Positions 53,349 to 64,000 of a stretch of DNA of 64,000 nt are shown here, one piece after another. How positions within the stretch are numbered: the stretch's first letter is position 1; each line of letters opens with the position of its first letter. Below the pieces are notes generated by a model. It was not told the origin of the DNA. It searched no databases and was given only the letters and a program-made list of their open reading frames with translations. The stretch comes from Helichrysum umbraculigerum (Eukaryota > Streptophyta > Magnoliopsida > Asterales > Asteraceae). The DNA is taken from NCBI GenBank assembly GCA_949592205.1, contig CATIUR010000003.1, forward strand, positions 83,167,001 to 83,231,000, read 5' to 3'. The translations under genes were made by a program, and so were the position numbers.

Positions 53349-54139
53349 CTAAGGTTATAGTGAACTAGGTTGCATTTAGTGGGCCTAGACTATGACCGTT
53401 AGGCAGTATTCCTTATTAGATATAACTGGTTCAGTGATTACACCATATGAGTTTAATTTAACATAGCTTAGCTAACTATGTACAATTAAATGAATACGAT
53501 GTGAAAACTGAAAGGGGTTATGTTGAATAGGAATACGATAGTTGACTCTGACCACGAGAGAAACCGTGACTAATACTTGATTAGTGTTAGACACACATTA
53601 GGCTATTATGTGATATAGGCGTATATACATACATAGGCCTCATTTATGTGCTACCTTATAGGCTATTATATATTGAAGATATATGATTAAGCCCCACTCG
53701 CGTATTATCTTCTAAGCTATTATATATATCAAATATATATAGATCACGCACGATAATACATTCGTTAACACTCTCGCTACCAAAGACGACAAGTATAAAT
53801 TACTTTCGTCTATCCCTTTAATATGCACATAACATCTCACAACACAATTCCGCTATACCATCGTATTTTCACGAGGAATATATCATTTCGTATTTCCTCT
53901 ATCATTCTATATCCTTAGAATCACAAATGGAATTTATTGTCTGAAGGGCTATAGGCTCCATACGTAAAACCATACCCCACCTACTCGCAAACTCGCATCT
54001 AGTATGCAACTCTGTTGTTTGTCAAATGTGATTATCACTTGTGTAATTGTATATTACCCCATAAATATATATATGCATATGTGATGTATCATGTTTTAGT
54101 GCAAACAACTCATCCACTCTCTTTGCTTTTATCAGAATC
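53349..54139 (+). promoter_or_regulatory. Leader of Gypsy 3
   Basis: After the shared block the leader is AT-rich without an ORF0. It ends CTCTTTGCTTTTATCAG-AATC before the gag ATG, a textbook-like splice acceptor (AG 54134-54135). Confidence 0.65.
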
Positions 54140-57100
54140 ATGCCGCCAAAGAAGACTGGTTTCAGTCAAGCTGAACTCAATGCTGCGGTTACCCGAGCTG
54201 TAGCCGAAGCCATGGCTGCTCAAGAAGCTCTAAGGAATGCAGAGACAGTCAATGCTACTCCTACTCCTGTTATCAAACCTTGTTCCTACAAGGATTTTCT
54301 TAGCTGCAAACCATTGTATTTCAAGGGCACGGAAGGTGCTATTGGCTTGATCAGATGGATTGAAAGAATTGAATCTGTCTTCAGTCTCTGTAACTATGCT
54401 GAAGATAGTAAGGTCAAGTTTGCTGCTTACACCTTTCAAGAAGGTGCACTAACGTGGTGGAACACCCACGCAAACTCTATTGGCATCTAGATCGCAAACC
54501 GACTTCCTTGGCCTGAATTTAAGAAAAAGCTAAGGGAGAAGTACTGTCGCGAGGAAGAACTACACCGACTGGAAGTCGAGTTCTGGCATCTGGAGGTACA
54601 AGGGAACGACATTGCTGGGTACACCACAAAGTTCCAGCAATTCGCTCTATTGTGCCCAGGTTTGGTTGATACGGAAGGAAAAAGTATCAAGAAGTACATC
54701 CGCGGACTTCCGGAGAATATCCAGGGGAATGTCGCCTCAGCGCAACCAACCACCCTTGATAGAGCTATCGAAATTGCTCATGAACTCATGGCCATGGTTG
54801 TCAGCCGTGAGACATCTGCTCCATCTTCTGGTAACAACAACAAGAGAAAGTGGTCTGGAAACACCACTCAAAATCAATCATCATCAAAGAGGTCTGAGTC
54901 TGATAAGACCCTCAACACTGGTTCTGGTTTCAACAAGGGTTACACTGGAAATAAACCCTACTGTTCAAAGTGTCGCCGTCATCATGATGGTCCTTGCAGC
55001 ACACCTTGTGGAAAATGTCAAAGGTATGAACATTTGACCAAAGACTGTAGGTCTACTACTGCCAACACCAACACCACCAGCCAACCAAAGTCCTGCTATG
55101 AGTGTGGAGAAACTGGGCACTTTAGGAATGATTGCCCAAAGCTGAAGAACAAGGGTAACAACACTGCGAAGGGAAGAGCTTTCGTTCTGAACTCAGGAGA
55201 GGCCCGTCAAGACCCGAATGTGGTCTCGGGTACGTTTCTTCTCAACAATCTTACTGCTTCTGTTCTATTTGATTCTGGTGCTGATAGGAGCTTCATATCT
55301 GATGAGTTTAGTAAATTGCTTAACATTGCCCCTATTGCCTTAGATGCTAAGTACATTATAGAATTAGCTAATGGCAAGTTAATTGAGACTGACAGTGTAA
55401 TACCAAATTGCACTTTAAATCTATCTGATGAAATCTTCTCTATTGACCTTATACCCGTTGAAATTGGAAGTTTCGATGTCATTATTGGAATGGATTGGTT
55501 ATCCAAGCACCGAGCTGAAATTGTCTGCTATGACAAAATCGTCCGTATTCCTCTTGTCATCGGTAGTACTCTAATCATACAAGGGGAGACCGGTAGGACG
55601 AGACTGAATATCATATCCTGCACGAAAACTCGCAAGTACCTTAGGAAAGGGTACCAGGCGATTCTCGCACATGTCTTGGAGAAAAAGTCGGAAGAGAAAC
55701 GACTTGAGGATGTGCCCATTGTTAGAGATTATCCAGAAGTCTTTCCCGAAGACTTACCTGGCATTCCACCACCGAGACAAGTTGAGTTCTCGATCGATCT
55801 CGTGCCGGGGGCAGCACCTGTTGCACGAGCACCATATCGTTTAGCCCCTTCAGAACTTCAGAAGTTGTCTACTCAGTTGCAGGAACTCCTGGATAAGGGA
55901 TTCATTAGACCGAGTTCTTCACCATGGGGAGCTCCGGTTCTGTTTGTGAAAAAGAAGGACGGTTCATTCAGAATGTGTATCGACTATAGAGAGTTGAACA
56001 AATTGACCGTCAAGAACCGTTACCCGCTACCTCGTATTGATGACCTATTCGACCAACTTCAAGGGTCAAGTATCTATTCGAAGATAGATCTGAGATCAGG
56101 TTATCATCAGTTACGAGTTCGTGACATCGACATCCCAAAGACTGCTTTCCGAACTCGCTATGGACATTATGAGTTTCAAGTGATGCCCTTTGGTTTAACT
56201 AACGCACCGGCAGTATTCATGGACCTTATGAACCGAGTGTGCAAACCATATCTCGACAAATTTGTCATTGTCTTCATTGATGACATTCTCATCTACTCGC
56301 GCAATGAACAGGAACACGCGCAACATCTCAAAGTCATTCTAGAACTTCTTAGACACGAAGAGTTATATGCTAAATTCTCCAAGTGTGAGTTCTTGATGAA
56401 AACCGTTCAGTTTCTTGGTCATGTGATTGATAGTCAAGGAATTCACGTAGATCCATCAAAGATTGAGGCTATCAAGTGCTGGCAAGCACCGACGACGCCG
56501 ACCGAAGTACGCCAATTCTTAGGACTGGCAGGTTATTATAGGCGTTTCATTGAGAATTTCTCCAAAATAGCTCAACCTCTCACAATACTGACTCAGAAGG
56601 AAAAGAAGTTCGATTGGACAGATAAACAAGAATCAGCATTTCAGCTATTGAAGCAAAAGCTTTGCAGTGCACCAATTCTATCATTACCCGAAGGCAATGA
56701 AGACTTCGTGGTATACTGCGATGCTTCACACCAAGGTCTTGGTTGCGTGTTGATGCAACGAGACAAGGTTATTGCCTACGCCTCCCGACAACTCAAGGTT
56801 CACGAGAAGAACTACACAACTCATGATCTCGAATTAGGAGCCGTAGTGTTCGCACTCAAGATTTGGAGACACTATCTGTATGGCACAAAGTGTACCATAT
56901 TCACCGATCACAAAAGCCTCCAGCATATATTCGATCAGAAGGATCTAAATATGAGGCAACGTCGCTGGGTCGAGTTAATCACCGACTATGATTGTGAAAT
57001 CAAGTATCATCCAGGGAAAGCTAATGTAGTTGCCGATGCCCTAAGTCGCAAAGAGCACACAAAACCACTTCGAGTCCGAGCCCTTAGCATAATCATCCAT

Positions 57101-58548
57101 AATGATCTAATCATTCAAATTCTCACTGCTCAACTCGAAGCATTGAACCCTGAAAACATCAAGGAAGAGGCCTTGCGAAATATGGAGAATCAATTTGAAA
57201 CCAAACCCAATGGGGTCAAATACTTCCCAAACCGAATTTGGTTACCCAAGTTTGGGAATCTTCGAGACTTTGTGATGGATGAAGCTCACAAGTACAAATA
57301 TTCTATACATCCTGGATCTGACAAGATGTATCATGGCATCAAGGGATCATACTGGTGGCCAAACATGAAAGCAGAGATTGCCACGTATGTCAGCAAGTGC
57401 CTCACATGTTCAAAAGTTAAAGCTGAATATCAGAAGCCCACCGGTTGGATATTCCAGAATGGAAATGGGAGCAAATCGCTATGGACTTCATCACTAAACT
57501 CCCGAAAACATCCAGTGGTTGCGATACTATATGGGTAATAGTTGATCGTTTAACCAAATCTGCTCACTTCCTTGCCATGAAGGAAACTGACAAAATGGAA
57601 CGTCTAACGCGAATCTATTTGAAGGAGATCGTAACAAGGCACGGCGTTCCAATCTCAATTATCTCTGATAGAGACAGCCGATTCACATCTAACTTTTGGC
57701 AATCATTGCAAAAGTCAATGGGTACTCGTTTAGATATGAGTACAACCTATCATCCACAAACCGATGGCCAAAGTGAAAGGACTATTCAAACACTGGAAGA
57801 TATGTTACGCGCCTGCGTAATTGATTTCGGTGCAAATTGGGAGCATCATTTGCCATTGTGTGAATTCTCATACAACAACAGCTATCATACCAGCATTGGA
57901 GTTGCACCGTTCGAGGCACTGTACGGTTGTAAGTGCCGATCACCTATTTGTTGGACCGAAGTTGGAGACAGTCAAATCACTGGTCCTGAAATCATTCATG
58001 AAACCACCGAGAAGATCGTTAGTATCCAACAACGCCTGAAGGCCGCACGTGATCGTCAGAAGAGTTATGCTGACGTGAGACGCAAGCATCTCGAGTTCCA
58101 GGTTGGGGATCGACTATTGCTCAAAGTATCACCTTGGAAAGGTGTCATCCGATTCGGCAAACGTGGAAAGTTAAACCCTAGATACATCGGACCTTTTGAG
58201 ATCCTTGAAAGGATTGGTCCAGTCGCTTATCGATTGCAGCTACCTCCAGAGCTTAGTAGCGTGCATCCCACATTTCACATTTCAAACCTGAAGAAATGCC
58301 TGTCCGACGAGACACTCATCATCCCGCTCGAGGAAATTCAAATAGACGACAAACTTCATTTTGTCGAGACACCAGTGGAGATTATGGACCGTGAGGTCAA
58401 ACAGCTTAAGCAAAGTCGAATCCCCATCGTAAAGGTTCGGTGGAATTCGCGGCGAGGTCCGGAATTCACTTGGGAACGGGAAGACCAGATGCGACTCAAA
58501 TATCCACATCTATTTTCAGACTCCACTCACGCATCAACTTCGAGCTAA
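54140..58548 (+). pseudogene. Gypsy 3 gag-pol, one stop and one frameshift
   Basis: Same plan as Gypsy 2: Gag starting MPPKK; HH motif; knuckles CGKCQRYEHLTKDC and CYECGETGHFRNDC; protease FDSGADRSFIS; reverse transcriptase FIDDILIYS; RNase H YCDASHQGLG; integrase HPGSDKMYH, CLTC, HPQTDGQSERT; chromodomain VRWNSRRGPEFTWERED. Defects: TAG at 54488-54490 in gag, in frame with both sides; and about 13 bases missing near 57441, just after the integrase zinc site, compared with Gypsy 2, which shifts the frame so that the rest is read from about 57445. Everything else is open. It cannot make integrase without help, but its RNA could still be copied and moved by a relative. Confidence 0.92.
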
Positions 58549-58582
58549 ATTTCGGGACGAAATTCTCTTAACAAGGGGAGAA
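58548..58582 (+). promoter_or_regulatory. 3' hairpin and polypurine tract of Gypsy 3
   Basis: AATTTCG (58548-58554), GGA, CGAAATT (58558-58564), then ACAAGGGGAGAA to the LTR. The stem starts on the last base of the stop codon, as in Gypsy 2. Confidence 0.8.
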
Positions 58583-60861
58583 TGTGACACCTGTCAAATT
58601 AGGACTAGTTTTTAGTTCCTAATCACTTAGAAATACATGTAATTAGTGCTATGTGTTAGGCTAATTTTATGTATCAAAATATATATTGTCGAATATATAT
58701 CCATACGCGATTATATTAAATCGTGCAATTATCAAATCGGCCAAATTTCCGATTCATATATATATGGCGTTGGTGAAAAACAATATTAAATAATATAGGA
58801 ATTATTATTTAATATAACTCATTATTTATTATATATTATTTTGATAATATATAAAGTATTCGTATCGTACAAATATAAAGGATTCGCAACAAAACATATA
58901 AATAATGTTTTATTATTGGAGATAATAATTATTATTTACACACGATTAAAATAAAACATATTTCGTTTTATTCCATTTTACTCAAACGCGACGAAACCAT
59001 TCAAATTGTGTCCGTCTCTCAAACGTAAAACAAAGATATATTATTATATCTCACTAAAGGTATTTTTTATAAAATACTTCCAATAAAAGTATAAACGAAT
59101 TTATTTATAGAAAGTTATCGAATTAAAACATTTTACTACTTTTCGATCGGGTACAAAAACATGGGTATTTTGTACTTCGCTTTTGAGCCACCCAACTCCA
59201 ATAATTGGAGCTGGGTATAACCCAACCGAACACATTTTTTTTTGGTTTCATTTCATTCTCAATCTCCCTCTCTAACTCTCTCTCTCTCTCTCTAAACAAC
59301 CAAAACCGCCACCTTAAACCACCAAGAACTACCATCAAAACACCTCTATTTGCAAAACGGCTAGGAGCTAAACGAGCACCACGCGATCCTCTACGACTCT
59401 ATCTTTTCGGTTTTCAAAACCGACACTTGTAAGTTAACGACACCTTAAAACTACTTTAATACATTTATTTACTTGTTTTGTAGCTCATCAAACTATAAAA
59501 TGTCCAAATCAAAACTTGAAACTCGTTTTTACAAACTAAAAAATGATAACAGTTTCTGTCTTCAGAAACTATAACCTTCGGCAGAAACTATAACTTTCGG
59601 CAGAAACTATAACCTTCGGCAGAAACTATAACCTTCGGCAGAAACTATAACCTTCGGCAGAAACTATAACCTTCGGCAGAAACCTTAACCTTCGGTAGAA
59701 ACTATTCGGCAGAAACCATAACTTTCGGCAGAAACCTATAACTAGCAGTTTTAACTATAACAATTTAAATACGATACAACAATCAAAGTATAATAATAAT
59801 AGTTGAGATTATCTTTACCAAAAAAAAAAAAAAAACTCACCAACGGGCCGTACACATCTTTCAAAAACTCAAATCTAATCAGTTAAACCAAATCATTTGG
59901 ACAGTACTAGTTGGATGAACAACTAGCATAGATGATATGATAAGACATCTAATCATTTCAAAACCTTGCGCGTCTAAGACGCCCTGCAGGTTCAGTCGTT
60001 GTAACGACATCAAATCATTGTGAATCATCATAATTGTTTGCTAACAATTCATTAGGCTCAGGTGAGTCTCATAGCCCCTTTTTAAATACTTTTACCTAGG
60101 GGTGTGATTTCATTGCTCTGTTTTGTTTTACATTATGAACGCAAGTACCATCAAATCAAATACTACATGAGTTATTTTCACTAATCATTTCAAAGCCCTC
60201 CATCAGCATAGTTTGGTAATACGTAGTAGCGTGAATATTAGTATATGGTACCATATAGGTTTGACCAGCCTCATCCGGGTTAGCACGCACTAACTAGTAA
60301 AACGGATGTATTAATATTTGTGTAGACGAGTGTTGATTAGGCACTCGTAGGAGGCACCTCGATCAGGATACCTTAAATGAGGACCTGACATCTCGAGTTA
60401 AGCTCAAACTATGTGCTCATGGCTGTATAACTTTTATTTTGCTTAATTGCATTTTAAATTCAATTATCATTAAATCTTGCGGTTCATACAAATATGTGTT
60501 GACATACAAACCTGTGAGCTCACCAGCGTTTTCGCTGACCCATTTTAGCATGTATCACAGGTGATCAACAGCAGTAGGTCTGCCACTCAAGATGCCCATT
60601 AGCTCGAGTCACATTCAGACATCAAGAGATTGTCATGCATTACTATATTTTGTATAATTTAGTTATGCCATAGAATCTCTATCAATCGAACTCAGGAGCT
60701 TTTGTAAACTATGTTATAACAGTGTAAAACTTTTATAATATCAATGTATTTGTAAACGACGCATGTAGTGGTCGTTCATTATGTAATCTTGTGTGCTTTG
60801 TATATTGATTAGTCGCGCCCCGAACCGACCCGCTTCTGCATCATAATTTGGGGGTGCAACA
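58583..60861 (+). repeat. 3' LTR of Gypsy 3
   Basis: 2,279 bases, 39 shorter than the 5' LTR: two 19-base units fewer in the array plus one base in an A tract. About a dozen substitutions, for example GGGTGCAACA for GGGTGCGACA at the end. Confidence 0.94.
59563..59748 (+). repeat. 19-base tandem repeats, 3' LTR copy
   Basis: Ten units, against twelve in the 5' LTR. One unit is missing from the CTATAACC run and one from the CCATAACTTT pair near the end. Confidence 0.95.
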
Positions 60862-61660
60862 GTTTTCCCTTAAAGATTTCTACTGTTAAGTTTTAAAGCT
60901 TGTTAATATGATAGGGCAATATCAGTTATATATTGAAGAAGAAGAATTTAAAAGCAGAGAACCCAGAGGATAAATCTTGTATCCAATATATAAAACTTAG
61001 GTTGATTAATATTGTAATCATTGATGCTGGCAATTAATTTAATAATTTTTAATTTATGAAAAATAAAGAAGCACTCAAACAATACGATTCTGAGAACACA
61101 TATTAACTAAGGCAATTCGGAAGACAAACCAAATCCATATTATGCGTATATTATCTAGACTAGACGAACGAAAATTTAAAGTAGAAAAGCGTGTACCTCA
61201 AAAGTCAACCGAAGCAAACTAACTGCCTTAAGCATAATCAAAAAAACGACCACAACTCAAATAATTTTGTAGAGATTCGTGCTGTTAACGTGTTGTAAAA
61301 GTAAAGAACATAACAATAAATAAGGAAACCAGATATAGAGAAGAAACAATGGAGAATCCTTTTATTCATCTCATGGAGGAGATATATGTTTATAGTTACA
61401 AGATAACAAATCTTACAAGTAATCAATATTCTACTAGAATACAAACTCTATTTAAAGATATGGACATCCATTCCATATTTATCCATAACATAATCAATAT
61501 AATGTCAACCCTGTCTTTTTGCAAATTAAAATTATCATCTTTGATTCGTGTTTCACTCAGTACCCCGGCAACATGGATCACCGTCTAATAAATATCCAGA
61601 ATAAACACCAATAAAATTAATAACTATATATACGTAATAAACTTTTTGAATATCACACAT
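60862..61660. other. AT-rich flank right of Gypsy 3
   Basis: Target duplication gtttt at 60862-60866, then about 790 bases with no recognisable gene or repeat. A 79-codon frame at 61349-61588 has no supporting feature. Confidence 0.6.
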
Positions 61661-64000
61661 CAGAGATTCAGATTTCTGTTTACAGATCTAGCAAATATGA
61701 TGTTAGGGTTTTTTAATTTTGATTTGGGTTTTAAAGAGATGATGAGAATTAGAAAAATACATAAGGAATTAAAGAAATGAATATATGTAATTAAAGAATT
61801 AATAATGATGAATGATGTTTTTTTATGTGTGAATATATGGAGCTCAAATGGTGAATGAGTTTGGAATTTTCTCACCATGTGGTCTGGTTTATGAGGAAAT
61901 ATTTAAATTTAAAGTAATAAAAGAAAAAAGATACTTGTAGAAAAATGTAAAAGCCATGGTTTTGGGAAAATTACATTGGATGGAAAAATTATAGCCAGAT
62001 ATTATACATATACTCAATAGCGGAGGATATAACACTGTTCATAACAAATTTCATTTACGCCCCTACATATTCAACTAATGTTTAATTTAAACCCTCATCT
62101 TTAATCATTTTACACATCAAAGTTTTTTTTTTTTACTTTGCTAACCTTTATCACAATCACAATTAGCAATATATTACATAGAAATACTTATAAATCTTAA
62201 AATTAACTCATTAAGTAGTTTTTTTTTTATTACGTTTAAAAATTTTAACTAAATTTTTTAAACAATTCGACTCACATAAAACTATTATTAAGTTTTTCAA
62301 ATTAACACTAGCTAATTTAATCCTTTTGTTATATTATTGCATCGTCAAATATTTAATATATGCTCATTGACGAAGTAGTTTTTACTTTTCATTAGCGAGA
62401 TTTTATTCAACTTCTAGGTTGTATTTTAGTTTTTTAAACTTATAATAAGCTAGGTAATATATTATGACATTTGGTCAGCATAAATGTAGATAGTTGTGTA
62501 ATAAGTAAATCATTTGAATTTGCATCGTGAGGTAATACCAAATATTTATACCCTACATATTATGAGCTCCGCCGTATAGCGCGACTTTAATACCTTGTAA
62601 GAGACAAATAGTGAGTTATAAATAAAAATAGATATAAATGTTTATGTAGATAAGTTTTTTATGTATTTGTGGTCAAAATGTAAAGGTGTAATTGCATAAG
62701 CAGGAGAAGTCAAAAGGGGTAGATATTATTTGTTGACTCATGTAACACTTTGGTTTATTAATACAAAATTTGTTGTTTTTCAAAAAAAAAAAAAAAAAAA
62801 AATGATAAGTGGAGAGATAATTAAACGAAAGTTCGGTGGAAGAAGACAAAGGATATTTTGATCATTTTGTTTGATTGAACGGAATATTTAAACGAAAGTT
62901 AGGTGGAGGGATAATTGAAAATTGCAGAAATTAAAGATCATAGGGCAAAAATTGCAGAAAAAATTCTTAAAGGATAAAATCTGTCAAAATGCAAAACAAG
63001 AGGGAATAAAATTGCAAATTTCTCTAAATAAATCTTCTACTATATACAAAAAAAAAAAAAAAAAAAAACCAAATGAGCTCCTAACTTGACACATAAGCAT
63101 CACTTTTATTAATTTTTTATAATAACTTTTATTATCAATTAACCATTTTCACTATATATATGTTTGTTATCTTATATACTCTCAAATTGACACATCACAA
63201 TTTTAAAAATTAAGACAAACATTTTTTTTTGTTATCTTTTTTTTTTTTTGAAAAATGTACAAAGATTTTTAATTAGTCATTTTGACATAGCCATTTAAAT
63301 CAAATATCATATACGGGGATATCATTTGTAATGTTGACATTACAATTCAATTGTAATGTTGACCAATCACAAAATAAATATTTTACATTTTTGATCCTTC
63401 AACATTTTTATATTTACATGAATGACCCCTATATTAACACTAACATTACCTTTCAAATCGTGCGGTTCAGCATTACAGATTATTTTCCCTATATCAATTT
63501 ATATAAAAACAACACAGTACATAAATATTGAACACATGAGCTTTCAAAAATTACCACATTTCATAACACAAAAGAAAGTGAGAAAAGATAAAATTAGGGT
63601 GTGTTTAGTTACGAAAAAATTTCTCCAATTTTCATTCGCCGTTTTTCTAGGGAGTAAGGAGTGTTTTAATTATCTAGAAAAGCAATGGAAATTTGAAAAA
63701 TGCATTCAAATGTAAGAGATGGAGTTTTCATTTTTCAAGAGAAAATAGAGATGTAAACTCAGAAAACCATAGAAAGTAGTTTTCATCTTTTTAGTTATAA
63801 AAAGGAAAACGAGAATTTTCCTTTTCTTAAAAAGGTTTATTAGAAAACTTGGACTTGAACACGTTTTCAAATTTTATAGTTTTCTTGAAGAAGTTTTATG
63901 AAAAAGTAGTAGAGTTTTCCGTAACTAAATGCGCTCTTAACTTTCCTACTTCAGTAATTTTCTATTAGAAAAAAATAAAAAACAAACTTCATTTCTTATA
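61661..64000. repeat. Direct duplication, copy 2 (continues beyond the window)
   Basis: Counterpart of 47503-49825, in the same orientation. Starts at the same CAGAGATTCAGATTT and stays alignable to the last base of the window. Confidence 0.85.
63033..64000 (+). mobile_element. Helitron, second copy, 5' part
   Basis: TCTTCTACTATATACA as at 48855, inside the duplication. The 3' end is outside the window. The A tract after the start is longer than in copy 1. Confidence 0.65.

Larger units (their letters stand above)
51016..60861 (+). mobile_element. Gypsy 3: complete chromodomain Gypsy with a broken gag-pol
   Basis: LTRs 51016-53333 and 58583-60861, target duplication gtttt (51011-51015 and 60862-60866), PBS, polypurine tract. 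Related to Gypsy 2 in gag-pol, leader and 3' hairpin, but with different LTR interior and array. I count about a dozen base changes between its LTRs, so it is older than Gypsy 2 and the pol-less element but still young. Confidence 0.95.

Noticed and set aside
63331..63715. Frames in the duplicated Helitron region (also 49138-49356)
   Set aside because: Reading frames differ between the two copies and the sequence is AT-rich Helitron interior.

Overview
The window is plant nuclear DNA made almost wholly of transposable elements. The signs are chromodomain Gypsy retrotransposons, a large-gag copia of the Sirevirus kind, a TAT-type LTR, FAR1/Ulp1 remains of a Mutator-like element (MULE), and Helitron ends with a CTAG terminus. 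I see no rRNA or tRNA gene and no convincing intact host gene. The element mix fits a large eudicot genome, perhaps Asteraceae, but that placement is weak.

Layout. 1-1661: non-coding DNA with GCGACGTA inverted repeats and a 48-base T tract. 1662-8973: a minus-strand Sirevirus-type copia (pol 1702-5280, gag 5259-8033, PBS, one LTR), whose LTR abuts the broken gag of a plus-strand Gypsy relic (8974-13205, 3' LTR 13218-15456). 15457-18645: the 3' end, LTR and PBS-like site of a TAT-type Gypsy. 18646-29701: a 5'-truncated copia, split by a complete young element (20156-28995, TSD caata) that has gag and a second zinc-knuckle ORF but no pol. 29702-44312: a decayed FAR1/Ulp1 MULE full of AACACATGTGTT palindromes, split by an intact autonomous chromodomain Gypsy (32469-43228, TSD catgt). 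44313-51010: Helitron-like elements and AT-rich DNA. 51016-60861: a third, lightly damaged chromodomain Gypsy (TSD gtttt). 61661-64000: a second copy of 47503-49825.

Functional relations. Gypsy 2 (32469-43228), Gypsy 3 (51016-60861) and the pol-less element share the PBS, about 150 bases of leader after it, a hairpin before the polypurine tract, a splice-donor-like site in the LTR and an acceptor-like site just before the gag ATG. The pol-less element therefore looks like a parasite of a Gypsy 2-like helper, and gag in this group may be made from a spliced RNA.

Most unusual. Eight unrelated or distantly related elements here each carry their own short repeated motif, nearly always a palindrome with a GC-rich core, in non-coding LTR, leader or intron sequence. 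In the TAT LTR the palindromes recur every 20-21 bases. Other points are a second ORF in the pol-less element with a coiled coil, a Myc-like nuclear signal and zinc knuckles; an extra coiled-coil ORF upstream of gag in Gypsy 2; and a possible 53-base intron joining gag to pol in frame in the Sirevirus.

All statements come from reading one sequence by eye; LTR differences are hand counts, and family names rest on motifs, not searches.
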